From contig WRKE01000289.1 of assembly GCA_009778235.1 (NCBI GenBank), forward strand, positions 1 through 12,926: a stretch of DNA of 12,926 nucleotides. The letters run 5' to 3'. The notes under the pieces are model-generated. The model did not search any database, had not been told where the DNA came from, and saw only the letters and a program-made list of their open reading frames with translations. Shown piece after piece: positions 1 through 6,733 of this stretch (position 1 is its first letter; each line of letters opens with the position of its first letter). Source of the DNA: Pseudomonadota bacterium (GTDB lineage Bacteria; Desulfobacterota; Desulfobulbia; Desulfobulbales; Desulfobulbaceae). The position numbers and the translations under genes are program-made.

Positions 1-444
1 GGAGGGAACGAACGGCAGGCAGAGGCCGCTGGCGGTGTCGGCCAGGGCCAGGCAGTTGGGGCCAATGAAGCGCATGGTATGCTGGCGGGCAAGCGCCAGC
101 AACCGGGCAGCCAGCCCCCTGCCCGCATCGCTGACCTCGTTAAAGCCGCCCGCCTGGATCGCCAGCCGCTTGATGCCCGCCTGGCCGCAGTCGGCCATCG
201 CCTCCGGGATAAAGCGGGCCGGGATGAGCAGCGCCGCCACATCCGGGACCAAGGGCAGATGTGCGGCGCTGCGATAGACGCGGATACCGTCGACCTCGGT
301 CTCGGTGGTGGCCGGATTAACTCCAAAAATCCGGCCGCGATATCCCCAGCGCCGGCAATTGCCGACAATGATCCGGGGGGCGTTGCGGGCCCTGGTGGAA
401 AGGCCGTACACGGCCAGGGATGCGGGGGCAAAAAAGGTCTCCAT
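1..444 (-). CDS. Acyl-CoA synthetase (NDP-forming)-like protein, N-terminal CoA-binding part, truncated by window edge
   Basis: The 148 visible codons encode the amino-terminal CoA-binding Rossmann domain of the ADP-forming acetyl/acyl-CoA synthetase superfamily, which interconverts acyl-CoA + ADP + Pi and acid + CoA + ATP. It begins METFFAPASLAVYG, equivalent to the family's usual 'F.P.SIAVIGAS' opening. Further family landmarks are GYRGRIFGVNP (~43-53), a hydrophobic strand VAALLIPARFIPEAM (~78-92), IQAGGFNEV (~105-113) and IGPNCLALADT (~130-140), the last matching the conserved GPNCLG segment. The canonical GAS after the first strand is replaced by GLS. The start at 444 is the first good methionine aligning with the family N-terminus; no strong ribosome-binding site is visible. 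It lies 91 bp downstream of znuB on the same strand and could be co-transcribed. Full-length relatives carry a succinyl-CoA-ligase-like domain and often an ATP-grasp or GNAT domain; what this one carries lies outside the window. Confidence 0.85.
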   Translation of the reverse strand, partial: METFFAPASLAVYGLSTRARNAPRIIVGNCRRWGYRGRIFGVNPATTETEVDGIRVYRSAAHLPLVPDVAALLIPARFIPEAMADCGQAGIKRLAIQAGGFNEVSDAGRGLAARLLALARQHTMRFIGPNCLALADTASGLCLPFVPS

Positions 445-467
445 GCGTATGCTCAGATAAAGGGATA

Positions 468-520
468 CGAAGGCGACCGTAGCCTTCGCAGCCCGGACGG
501 CTTCGTTCCACCGTAGGGCT
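468..520. repeat. Two adjacent imperfect inverted repeats between znuB and the CoA-binding gene
   Basis: CGAAGGC (468-474) and GCCTTCG (482-488) form a perfect 7-bp stem with a 7-base loop. Next to it AGCCC (490-494) pairs with GGGCT (516-520), with a CGG/CCG inner extension. In the minus-strand direction neither is followed by a run of U, so a rho-independent terminator for the znu operon is not convincing. The second hairpin is followed by TTTT only on the plus strand. They may act as mRNA-stabilising or attenuating structures, or be chance in GC-rich DNA. Confidence 0.35.
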
Positions 521-535
521 TTTAGTCGAAACAGC

Positions 536-1402
536 TCAGATCAGCCGTTGCCGGCGCCGGATCGCAGCCGCCATGCTGAGCGCAAACCAGGCGCAGGCCA
601 CCAGGATGATGGTGGCGCCGGTGGCGGTCCGGGCCCAGTCCTGGGCGGAAAGCAGCAGGCCCACCATTGCCGAACTGATGCTGATGACCATAGTCCACCA
701 GAACATCGCCCCCGCCGATCGGGCTAAATTGCGGGCCGCCGCCGCCGGGACGATCAACAGAGCGGTGACCAGCAGCACGCCCACTGCCTGGACGGCAAAC
801 ATGACAATCAGGGCCAGCAGGCCGGCAAACAGGTATTGCAGCGCCGCCACCCGCACCCTATGCGCCCGGGCCAGGGTCGGATTGAGACCGATGTAGAGCA
901 ACCGGTTGTAGCAGCAGGCCAAAAAGGCCATCAATATCACGAACAGGCCCATAAGGGCGATGATCTGTCCGTCGCTGATGGTGAGGATGTCGCCATAGAG
1001 AAAACGTTGCAAATCGCGGGCCAACGACCGATCCCGGCTGACGATGGCCAGACCGAAGGCAACCATGGCCGAGAAGAAGACCCCGATCACCGTGTCCGAG
1101 GAGAGGCTGGAGCGGCGCTGCATCAGCATGATGCCCAAGCCCACCAGCACCCCGAAAAGCGGCATGGTCCAACCGGGGTCCAGGGTCAGAAGCAACCCCA
1201 GGGCCACGCCGGCAAAGGCGGAGTGGCTGATGGCGTCGGCAAAAAATGACATGCGGAAATTGACCACCAGGATGCCCATGGATGCGGTCATCGGCGCCAG
1301 CAGGAACAGACCGGCCAAGGCTTGCTGCATGAACCTGGCCTGCAGGCAGTCGAAAGGCAGCAACTGGGCGAGCAGCCCGTAGAACAGCGACAAATCAGGC
1401 AT
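536..1402 (-). CDS. znuB: Zinc/manganese ABC transporter permease (ABC-3 family)
   Basis: This 288-residue, highly hydrophobic protein is the inner-membrane channel of a cluster A-I metal importer. Family landmarks are the segment FLLAPMTASMGILVVNFRMSFFADAISHSAFAGVALG (shown as FADAISHSAFAG around residues 54-65), the coupling-helix region SSLSSDTVIGVFFSAMVAFG (core SDTVIGVFFS, ~102-111), and VGVLLVTALLIVPAAAARNLA (core LLVTALLIVPAA, ~211-222). These match the FeuB/ZnuB/MntB permease family (PF00950), with about seven to nine membrane spans and normal length. The start ATG lies inside the end of znuC (8-bp ATGCCTGA overlap, 1395-1402), so translation is probably coupled. Gene order places it last in a znuA-znuC-znuB operon. 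Whether the metal is zinc, manganese or iron cannot be settled from the permease alone; the histidine-rich loop in the binding protein favours zinc. Confidence 0.93.
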   Translation of the reverse strand: MPDLSLFYGLLAQLLPFDCLQARFMQQALAGLFLLAPMTASMGILVVNFRMSFFADAISHSAFAGVALGLLLTLDPGWTMPLFGVLVGLGIMLMQRRSSLSSDTVIGVFFSAMVAFGLAIVSRDRSLARDLQRFLYGDILTISDGQIIALMGLFVILMAFLACCYNRLLYIGLNPTLARAHRVRVAALQYLFAGLLALIVMFAVQAVGVLLVTALLIVPAAAARNLARSAGAMFWWTMVISISSAMVGLLLSAQDWARTATGATIILVACAWFALSMAAAIRRRQRLI

Positions 1403-2210
1403 CGGGCCGCTCCTGGCAGCAGGGGGCGGAGCAGACCGCCTGATCGCCGGGCATGGAGCGGGAGTTGACCAGGCCCATGTGCATGCCGAAAATGGCGGTG
1501 AGATTTTCGGCGGTCAGGGTTTGCCGAGGCTCCCCTTCAGCCGCGACCTTGCGGTTGAGGCAGATCACATGGGTGGCGTGGTGGGTGACAACGGCCAGGT
1601 CGTGGCTGACCATCAATTGGGTGAACCCCCGTTGGCGGCGCAGCTCATCGAGCTGTTCGCAGAAGATCAGCTCTCCTTGGAAATCGACCCCGGCTGATGG
1701 CTCGTCCAGGACCAGCAGCTCGGGTTCCTGGCCCAAGGCCAGGGCCAGCAACACCCTCTGCAGCTCGCCACCGGACAGAGCGCCGATGGCACGGTCGGCG
1801 AGGTGGTCCGCCTTGACCAGGGCCAGCGACTCCCGAGCCTTTCGGCGGAGGGCGGCATTAAGGCCGAACCACAGCGGTTTTTTTTGGAAACCCATGACCA
1901 GAAACTCATCTACGGTCAGCGGCATGCCCCGATCAAAGGCAAGGCGTTGGGGCAGGTAACCGATCCGGGGAGGTTGGTCCCCGGCGCCGAGGACGATGCG
2001 GCCCTGATAGTTGATCTCGCCCAGCAAGGCCAGCAGCAGAGTGGTTTTCCCCGCTCCATTGGGGCCGATGATCGCGGTGCAACTCCCCTTGGGCACGGTG
2101 GCGCTCACCCGGTCGAGAATGGAAATGCCGCCCTGTTCGACCGTGACCGTATCAAAGCGGACGGCCGATTCCAGGGGACGATACAGGGGCAAGGGATCAG
2201 TGGCTGCCAA
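1395..2210 (-). CDS. znuC: Zinc/manganese ABC transporter ATP-binding protein
   Basis: This is the ATPase of the metal importer, acting at the cytoplasmic face on the ZnuB dimer. All motifs are intact: Walker A GPNGAGKT (~49-56), Q-loop GYLPQ (~84-88), signature LSGGELQRV (~145-153), Walker B LLVLDEPSAGVD (~165-176) and H-loop VSHD (~201-204). Length (271 aa) is normal. The start is a TTG at 2210 lying inside the end of znuA (14-bp overlap). No ATG in the right place is available, and a second TTG six codons in is an alternative. The C-terminus has a short extension with three cysteines (C260, C264, C265), which could bind metal but is not a recognised domain. It shares its transcript with znuA upstream and znuB downstream. 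Confidence 0.93.
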   Translation of the reverse strand: MAATDPLPLYRPLESAVRFDTVTVEQGGISILDRVSATVPKGSCTAIIGPNGAGKTTLLLALLGEINYQGRIVLGAGDQPPRIGYLPQRLAFDRGMPLTVDEFLVMGFQKKPLWFGLNAALRRKARESLALVKADHLADRAIGALSGGELQRVLLALALGQEPELLVLDEPSAGVDFQGELIFCEQLDELRRQRGFTQLMVSHDLAVVTHHATHVICLNRKVAAEGEPRQTLTAENLTAIFGMHMGLVNSRSMPGDQAVCSAPCCQERPDA

Positions 2211-3174
2211 GGGTTTGTTCCAAAACGCTCATATTGCGGCGCATCACCTGCTGGTAATAGTCAAGCGGCGCCTCCTTTGGGCCGCTCGCCACCGGGTCGA
2301 GACGGGCGGCAACAATGCCGGCCTCTTTGGCAATGGTGACGCCAACTGCCTCTGGATACTGCGGTTCTGTGAAAAGCGCACCCGCTTTTTTCGCCCGGAT
2401 CATCGCCACCAGGTCCAGGATCTCGGCGGCCGAGGGGTTCTGGCCGGGATGGGCCTGGACCACCGCCACCACCTCAAGCCCCATGTCCCGCGCCAGATAG
2501 TCGAACACCCCGTGCTGGGTCACGATCCGGTTGTTGGCCAGTCGCTTGCCCAGCTCGGCCATGTCCGAAGCCAGCCGGTTGAGCTCTTGCCCGTAGGCTT
2601 CCCCGTTGGCAATATAGCGGGCGGCACCGGCGGGATGCGCCCTGGCCAGGCCCTCGGCGATGTTGGCGGCAAGCAGTGCGGCCATGCGCGGGCTGGCAAA
2701 AAGGTGGGGATTTCTGCCCTGGTCATGATGCCCCTTGGCGCCCTGCCCTTCACCGGCCGAATGGCGGTTGGGGCCGGGATGGTCGCCTCCCTGGTCCGCG
2801 TAATCGAGCAGTTGGCTGATCCCCTCTGAGCTGTCCACCACCTGCAGCCGAGGATTGGCCTTGGCGATCGGCGCGCCGAGGAATTCCTCCATCCCGAGCC
2901 CATTGACGACCAGCACCGAAGCCCGGATCAGCTTGCGCATGTCCTGCGGGGTCAGGGCATAGTCGTGGGGACAGCCCATTTCGGCCGGGATCATCAGATC
3001 GACCTCAACACCTTCGACCCCCTGGCTGATATTGCGGACCAACTGGTACATGGGGAAGGTGGTGGCCAGAATCCGCACATTGTCCGCCGCCAGCAGGGCA
3101 GGCGGCTGATGCAGTGGGAGAAGGAGGCAAGAGCAAAACAATAAGAGGAGGAGTCTGGGGTGCAATGTTGGCAT
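2197..3174 (-). CDS. znuA: Periplasmic zinc/manganese-binding protein of ABC importer
   Basis: A 325-residue cluster A-I substrate-binding protein that captures divalent metal in the periplasm and delivers it to ZnuBC. A Sec signal peptide covers about residues 1-30 (long leucine run, then ALLAA before DNVRI). It contains C14 and C16, but neither sits in a convincing lipobox. Mature-domain landmarks are ATTFPMYQLVRNI (~37-49), CPHDYALTPQD (H70), NPHLFASP (H157), TQHGVFDYLARDMGL (H221), FTEPQYPE (E270) and RLDP (D293). H70, H157, H221 and D293 sit where the family's metal ligands occur. Between the second and third landmarks is a flexible loop rich in His, Asp and Gly (~125-155), a hallmark of zinc-specific members. 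The start at 3174 gives a proper signal peptide, though its Shine-Dalgarno is weak. First gene of znuACB, with a promoter and operator-like repeat directly upstream. Confidence 0.92.
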   Translation of the reverse strand: MPTLHPRLLLLLFCSCLLLPLHQPPALLAADNVRILATTFPMYQLVRNISQGVEGVEVDLMIPAEMGCPHDYALTPQDMRKLIRASVLVVNGLGMEEFLGAPIAKANPRLQVVDSSEGISQLLDYADQGGDHPGPNRHSAGEGQGAKGHHDQGRNPHLFASPRMAALLAANIAEGLARAHPAGAARYIANGEAYGQELNRLASDMAELGKRLANNRIVTQHGVFDYLARDMGLEVVAVVQAHPGQNPSAAEILDLVAMIRAKKAGALFTEPQYPEAVGVTIAKEAGIVAARLDPVASGPKEAPLDYYQQVMRRNMSVLEQTLGSH

Positions 3175-3211
3175 GGTCTGGTTTCTTTTACTCGGGGCGC
3201 GGTTTGCGCTT

Positions 3212-3263
3212 CACACCATTGAACATGATGTGCGCATTATAATTTTCCGGCACCCGCCGTCAA
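3212..3263 (-). promoter_or_regulatory. Sigma-70-like promoter of znuACB with operator-like inverted repeat
   Basis: On the minus strand a -35 TTGACG (3258-3263) is followed after 16 bp by a perfect -10 TATAAT (3236-3241). Just downstream, across the expected transcription start, CACATCAT (3225-3232) and ATGGTGTG (3212-3219) form an inverted repeat with 7 of 8 positions matching and a 5-base centre. Placement over the start site of a metal-importer operon fits a repressor of the Fur/Zur family, closed when metal is sufficient. The repeat does not obviously equal the enterobacterial Zur or Fur consensus, so the identity of the regulator is inference. Confidence 0.6.
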
Positions 3264-3286
3264 TCGATATTGCACAGCCTTGTGCC

Positions 3287-3442
3287 TCAGTAGCCGGAAC
3301 CAGATGCTCGAAGCCATTCCAGAACTTCGGTGTCAATGCGTACCGCCGGTGCCCAGGGGATGGGATTGATGAGCAGGCCTGCCGGGACGGTTTCAGCCGA
3401 CCAATGCGGAACTGTTTCCGCGCGGCCGGGTAGGCACACCAC
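3287..3442 (-). pseudogene. Fragment resembling BrnA-type antitoxin C-terminus
   Basis: A 51-codon open stretch (GTG at 3442, stop at 3287-3289) ends AVRIDTEVLEWLRASGSGY. This closely resembles the 'vRLD.dVLeWlra.GkGYQTRiN' ribbon-helix-helix segment of BrnA/COG3514-type antitoxins. In intact members GY is followed by QTRINAxLR; here a stop follows GY, and in the same frame beyond the stop a few residues (TRLCN) still look like the lost continuation. The N-terminal half shows a small internal echo (AETVP twice) and no antitoxin-like sequence. No BrnT toxin is present nearby. The 3' end lies within about 25 bp of the znuA -35 box. It is probably a decayed remnant of a toxin-antitoxin locus; a functional micro-ORF is less likely. 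Confidence 0.4.
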
Positions 3443-3446
3443 TCAA

Positions 3447-4220
3447 TCAAAAATCATCTGATCCGCCGGAGGCCGGCAGACGGAACTGGCGTACCAACAG
3501 CAGGGCACCCCACAATTGCGCCAGTATCATCAACAGCACCCCGAAGGCATGGGTTATTCTGGCGATGGCGTGGGCTTTATGCAGCATTCCGAGGGAAGAG
3601 AGGATATTGATCCAGTCGTGCCCGGCGTCTTCGGCGCCGGTCAGTCCCGAGAGCAACGGCAATTTCGGGTTGAGCGCGTCGTACATATAGGGTGCGATAT
3701 CCATGAAGCTGATCGCGGTCCACCACAAACAGAACGAGGCGGCCAGCGGATCGCGCTGGCGAAACAGAAAAACGACGAAGCAGGTGAGCGGCATGATAAT
3801 CTGCATCAGCGTGCCGCCCAAGAAATGCATGAAATTCCCCAGCGGCATGAAAAGGGGATGCCCGGCTTCGTGGAAAATAAGCAGCGGAAGGTGGATGAGC
3901 CAGGAGTCCCATATCGCGCCATCCCGATACCCATACCCCACAATTCTCCACCCCCAGACGAAAAGCGCGAGGTAGCCAACAAGACGCGGCCAGAAAAACG
4001 GATGCCGCGCCGATGGCGTTCCGCTGTCGGTCAGTTGCAGGCAGTCGAGCGCTCGGTCCAGGAAAGTGCGGTCGTCGGTGGGTGGTTGCGGCAATTCCCG
4101 TTTGGCGCGTTGATGCCGTTCCCAGCGTGAAAAAAGGAGGCCGCAGCCGGGACACTGGTCGGCAGGGCCTTCATCCTGCGCACAGCGGGTATAACCGCAT
4201 TTGGGGCAGAGATCGTACAT
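3447..4220 (-). CDS. Membrane protein with N-terminal zinc ribbon and HEAGH metalloprotease-like motif
   Basis: This 257-residue protein opens with a zinc ribbon (CPKC at 5-8, CPGC at 23-26), a linker with basic residues, then four to five membrane segments (~80-95, 107-125, 135-153, 160-180, 222-243). The second carries LLIFHEAGH (HEAGH 117-121), matching the HExxH zinc site of M50-type intramembrane peptidases. The second M50 motif (NPxPxxxLDG) is not present; instead there is a conserved-looking WWTAISFMDIAPYMYDA (~167-182) and HDW (201-203). I recall similar HEAGH/HDW proteins annotated only as hypothetical, so protease activity is unproven. I chose the ATG at 4220 over an in-frame one 36 bp upstream, because GGAG lies 10 bases before it and the zinc ribbon then starts the protein. 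It follows the small lipoprotein gene at 69 bp and may be co-transcribed. Confidence 0.75.
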   Translation of the reverse strand: MYDLCPKCGYTRCAQDEGPADQCPGCGLLFSRWERHQRAKRELPQPPTDDRTFLDRALDCLQLTDSGTPSARHPFFWPRLVGYLALFVWGWRIVGYGYRDGAIWDSWLIHLPLLIFHEAGHPLFMPLGNFMHFLGGTLMQIIMPLTCFVVFLFRQRDPLAASFCLWWTAISFMDIAPYMYDALNPKLPLLSGLTGAEDAGHDWINILSSLGMLHKAHAIARITHAFGVLLMILAQLWGALLLVRQFRLPASGGSDDF

Positions 4221-4289
4221 GGTAAAATTGCTCCGGTGTGGACATATCGCCAGCAAAGGGCCGCCGTGGCGACCCGCAAGACAAGGCCG

Positions 4290-4613
4290 CTATCGGCCGG
4301 ATGGCCTCTCCTCCAAACGATAGCCCCTTGCAAACATGCACTGCTCAAAGAGTCGCTCCTGGGCCGCCGAGTATTCCAAACCCTGATCTTGGCCGGACGT
4401 ATAGGCAAAGGGATCACGATAGGTGGCCCTGGTGGCTTCCCGCCGGCAAGCGGCGGCATCCCGGTCGAACTCGGTTTGGACGATTCCCGGTTTGGTCCAT
4501 TGCCGCTGGGAGGCGCAACCACAAAGGATCAGAGGGCTCAACAGCACCAGGCATCCCAGACCGGCAAGCATGGCGCGTGGCCTGCCCTTGTTCATCATCG
4601 TGGCGTAAGGCAT
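4290..4613 (-). CDS. Small conserved lipoprotein
   Basis: A 107-residue protein with a hydrophobic leader (~15-32) ending LILCGC. A lipobox-like LCGC (30-33) would give acylation at C33, followed by ASQ, so outer-membrane targeting is likely by the +2 rule. The mature part has the pattern W(T)KPG....EF.RD...C..EA (~39-60) and a terminal EQCMFARGY (~90-98). That is a recurrent motif set in short uncharacterised proteobacterial lipoproteins; the two cysteines C56 and C92 could form a disulfide. The start could instead be M6 or M7; the first ATG has an AGGA about 12 bases upstream. No function is known. It sits between the amidohydrolase (113 bp upstream) and the HEAGH membrane protein on the same strand. 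Confidence 0.7.
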   Translation of the reverse strand: MPYATMMNKGRPRAMLAGLGCLVLLSPLILCGCASQRQWTKPGIVQTEFDRDAAACRREATRATYRDPFAYTSGQDQGLEYSAAQERLFEQCMFARGYRLEERPSGR

Positions 4614-4726
4614 ATTCTATCGAGGTCCTTTAAGGTTGCGGGGCGTTGGCTGTCGGCCGGCTCAGCCGGCAGGATGCAGAGCGCCGCGAAATTTTTCTCC
4701 CCCGGAGCGTATCGACGAGAAATCCA

Positions 4727-5533
4727 TCAGTCCCCCAGCAGGCACCGGGCATTGGTGCTGATGATCCGCGTAAAAAGGGGATCGGGCAGCTTGAGTGCGG
4801 CCAGTTGTTTGAGGGTAGTGGCCTGGTCGGTCCAGGGAGAATCGGTGCCGAACAGCAAATACTCGGCGGGATGGGCAAGCATGATCTCTTTGACCTGATG
4901 GTGGTCGAGGAAATCCAGGGCAAAGGAAATTTCCATATAGATTGGCTTGCCGGCGAGCAGACTGCGGACCTCGCTCCACTCGTCCCAGCCGCCCAGGTGG
5001 GTGGCGATCAGCTTGAGGCCGGGAAACCGGCGGCAGACTTCGACGATCCGCCAGGGATCGGCCTTGCGGATCCGGGGAAAGGCGATGTCGTAGCCGGCAT
5101 GGATCACCAGGATCAAACCCAGCTCGCTCATCCGTTCATACAAGGGGAACAGTTGCGGATCATCGAAGAAATAGTCCTGATAATAGGAGTGCATCTTCAC
5201 TCCCTTGAACCCTTCGGCATGAAGCAGCTCGAGGTGTTCAAGCAACTGCGGGTCCCTTGGGTGGAGCGAGGGAAAGGGTTCGATCCGGTCGGAGCGAATG
5301 GTTTTGGACCATTGCAGGATGGGGGCAAACTGTTCCGGCCGGGTAGCGATGGAACAGAGCACCGACCGCTTTACCCCGCTACGCTCCATGGAATCGAGCA
5401 GGGCGGCAACCGTGCCATTGAGCTTGGCCTTGATCCTCCCAACCTTCTCCAGGGTCGGAATGGCCTTGTGGGCAATATCGTCGGGAAAGGCGTGGGTGTG
5501 CATGTCGATGGCCATGGGACTGATCAGGGGCAT
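4727..5533 (-). CDS. Amidohydrolase family protein (amidohydrolase 2, TIM-barrel metal-dependent hydrolase)
   Basis: A 268-residue cytoplasmic enzyme of the PF04909/COG2159 type. Metal-site motifs in order are DMHTH (H12, H14), GVKMHSYYQD (K113 and H115 region), LVIHAGYD (H145), IATHLGGWDEW (H179) and FGTDSPW (D231), the complete ligand pattern of the superfamily. FGTDSPW is typical of members hydrolysing or decarboxylating small aromatic or lactone-like substrates, but several predicted TatD-like or uncharacterised members share it, so the substrate is unknown. No signal peptide or membrane span is seen. The ATG at 5533 is supported by AGGA 6 bases upstream; a second ATG six codons in is an alternative. 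It leads a minus-strand run ending in the lipoprotein and HEAGH genes. A structured-RNA candidate lies 134 bp upstream. Confidence 0.88.
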   Translation of the reverse strand: MPLISPMAIDMHTHAFPDDIAHKAIPTLEKVGRIKAKLNGTVAALLDSMERSGVKRSVLCSIATRPEQFAPILQWSKTIRSDRIEPFPSLHPRDPQLLEHLELLHAEGFKGVKMHSYYQDYFFDDPQLFPLYERMSELGLILVIHAGYDIAFPRIRKADPWRIVEVCRRFPGLKLIATHLGGWDEWSEVRSLLAGKPIYMEISFALDFLDHHQVKEIMLAHPAEYLLFGTDSPWTDQATTLKQLAALKLPDPLFTRIISTNARCLLGD

Positions 5534-5666
5534 ATGTTTCCTATGAACGCATCAATGGTCTGATTTTTGTCTTCTGGCCCAATTGAGCGGCTCGTCTTGG
5601 GGAATGAATACCGATGACACGATCAAAACCTCATTAAATGATATTTCAGGTCAAGTTGTATTTGCC

Positions 5667-5735
5667 AGCAAGCCTCGACCATGTCACTATAACAAGAGAA
5701 TCATAGCCTTTGCGGTGAAACCGACCCTTCTTGCC
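5667..5735 (-). ncRNA. Possible three-way-junction leader RNA, cyclic-di-GMP-I (GEMM)-like core
   Basis: Within the 357-bp non-coding gap 5534-5890, the minus strand can fold into three helices. P1 is GGCAAG (5730-5735) with CTTGCT (5667-5672). P2 is CGGT/ACCG (5713-5716, 5720-5723) with a 3-base loop. P3 is CTATGA (5701-5706) with TTATAG (5687-5692). The P2-P3 joint reads CGCAAAGG, similar to the GACGCAAAGCC joint of GEMM riboswitches; the 3' part ATGGTCGAGGCTTGC is loosely like the GEMM tail. The canonical GNRA loop and GGGAC are missing. If real it would be in the amidohydrolase leader. This is a hand fold, not a model hit. Confidence 0.3.
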
Positions 5736-5827
5736 CAAGCTCATCGGGTCTTCAGGGCAGTCATCCTCCATACTCGGCCGGGAAGGCGCGTACCCATTTT
5801 CTGCCGAGGCCCAAACCGGTTGACACC

Positions 5828-5843
5828 TGGCAGTTCTTTTGCC
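5828..5843 (+). promoter_or_regulatory. Sigma-54 (RpoN) promoter upstream of the HDOD gene
   Basis: TGGCAG-N5-TTGCC has the diagnostic GG (5829-5830) and GC (5841-5842) separated by exactly 10 bases, as in the -24/-12 consensus TGGCAC-N5-TTGCW. Transcription would start near 5854, giving a leader of about 37 bases to the ATG at 5891. A perfect TTGACA (5820-5825) overlaps it, but no -10 box lies at the matching distance, so sigma-54 is the better reading. Confidence 0.6.
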
Positions 5844-5890
5844 GCGCCAATCGACCATGACCAACAACGAACAGGTCAAACGAAGAACAC

Positions 5891-6733
5891 ATGGATAAAA
5901 AAGGTACAATTTTCGACATATTAAAAGATGAGATCGAATCCGATCAACTCAGATTGCCAATTTTTGACAGTGTCTCGCTGAGGATTCAAATTGAATTGAC
6001 CAAAAAAGATCCCAATTTGAAAACCATCAAAAATCTCATCCAATCTGACCAAGCGCTATCAATCAACATCCTCAAAATAGTCAATTCGACTGTTTATTGC
6101 GGACTGGTGAAAATAACCTCTATTCAGCATGCAATCTCAAGAATAGGTTTGGCCGAACTGTCAAAATTGATCACCGCCGAAATCTGCCAACGATCTTTTA
6201 CCTCAAAAGACAGACAGATCAACGTTATAATGAAAAAGTTGTGGCAGCACTCCTTGGGCTGTGCGTTGCTTACCGGTTGGCTATCAAACAAATTCGATTT
6301 CGGTGTTTTGCAAAGAGAAGCATTTTTTTCCGGATTATTTCATGACCTCGGAAAGTTGCTGGTCTTGAAAATAATTTCCGACAAAAAACTCAAGGATAAG
6401 TCGATCAAGATACCCGACGAATCGATCTACAATTTAATGGACTTGCTGCACGAAAAGCAAGGATACCAACTCATCACTCATTTAGGGCTGCCCTCGACTT
6501 ATGCATTGATAGCCAGAGATCACCACCTGAATCAAATCGACCAAGATAATTACTTGCTCGTCCTGACCAGAATGGCAAATTATATCTGCCATGAAATGGG
6601 AATAGGTATGATTGCCGTCAACCCTTTTGACGATATCCTTGCAACTCCCGAGGCAAAGCACCTTGACTTCACCCAGGAGAACCTGGAGGAAGCCAAAAAA
6701 TTTATTGGAGACTCCTCAATTTTAACCGACTGA
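5891..6733 (+). CDS. HDOD domain-containing protein
   Basis: A 280-residue cytoplasmic protein that is one HDOD domain (PF08668) over most of its length. Landmarks: LRLPIFDSVSLRI (~20-32), IQSDQALSINILKIVNSTVYCG (core LSINILKIVNS, ~56-66), SIQHAISRIGLAEL (~77-90), KLWQHSLGCA (H120), SGLFHDLGKLLVL (H151-D152) and RDHHLNQ (~209-215). Unlike many HDOD proteins it keeps the HD pair. HDOD proteins act as signalling scaffolds or output modules for chemotaxis, motility, c-di-GMP and stress circuits rather than as demonstrated phosphodiesterases. There is no receiver, GGDEF or EAL domain. The gene is strikingly AT-rich: bases 6001-6060 contain 22 of 60 G+C, against 43 of 60 at 1741-1800, suggesting transfer from a low-G+C source. 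The start follows GAAG by 5 bases. It is preceded by a sigma-54 promoter and converges with the activator gene at 6817. Confidence 0.88.
   Translation: MDKKGTIFDILKDEIESDQLRLPIFDSVSLRIQIELTKKDPNLKTIKNLIQSDQALSINILKIVNSTVYCGLVKITSIQHAISRIGLAELSKLITAEICQRSFTSKDRQINVIMKKLWQHSLGCALLTGWLSNKFDFGVLQREAFFSGLFHDLGKLLVLKIISDKKLKDKSIKIPDESIYNLMDLLHEKQGYQLITHLGLPSTYALIARDHHLNQIDQDNYLLVLTRMANYICHEMGIGMIAVNPFDDILATPEAKHLDFTQENLEEAKKFIGDSSILTD

Noticed and set aside
79..516. Plus-strand open frame of 145 codons over the left-edge gene
   Set aside because: The opposite strand encodes a clear CoA-binding domain; the plus-strand frame is its GC-rich shadow and has no recognisable domain.
2011..2829. Long plus-strand open frame (272 codons) across znuA/znuC
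   Set aside because: It lies antisense to two well-conserved transporter genes and its translation looks like random high-G+C sequence.
3406..3421. GCGGAA-CTGT-TTCCGC hairpin just downstream of the HEAGH gene
   Set aside because: Six base pairs without a following U-run in the transcribed direction; it also lies inside the antitoxin-like fragment.
4656..4670. GCCGGC-TCA-GCCGGC hairpin between the amidohydrolase and lipoprotein genes
   Set aside because: The stem is short and self-palindromic and no U-run follows on either strand, so it is not a supportable terminator.
4646..5563. Plus-strand frame of 305 codons over the amidohydrolase
   Set aside because: All catalytic motifs are on the minus strand; the longer antisense frame is a codon-bias artefact.
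5583..5924. Overlapping open frames on both strands in the 357-bp gap before the HDOD gene
   Set aside because: No Shine-Dalgarno, no recognisable domain, and they overlap the predicted sigma-54 promoter and RNA fold; treated as non-coding.
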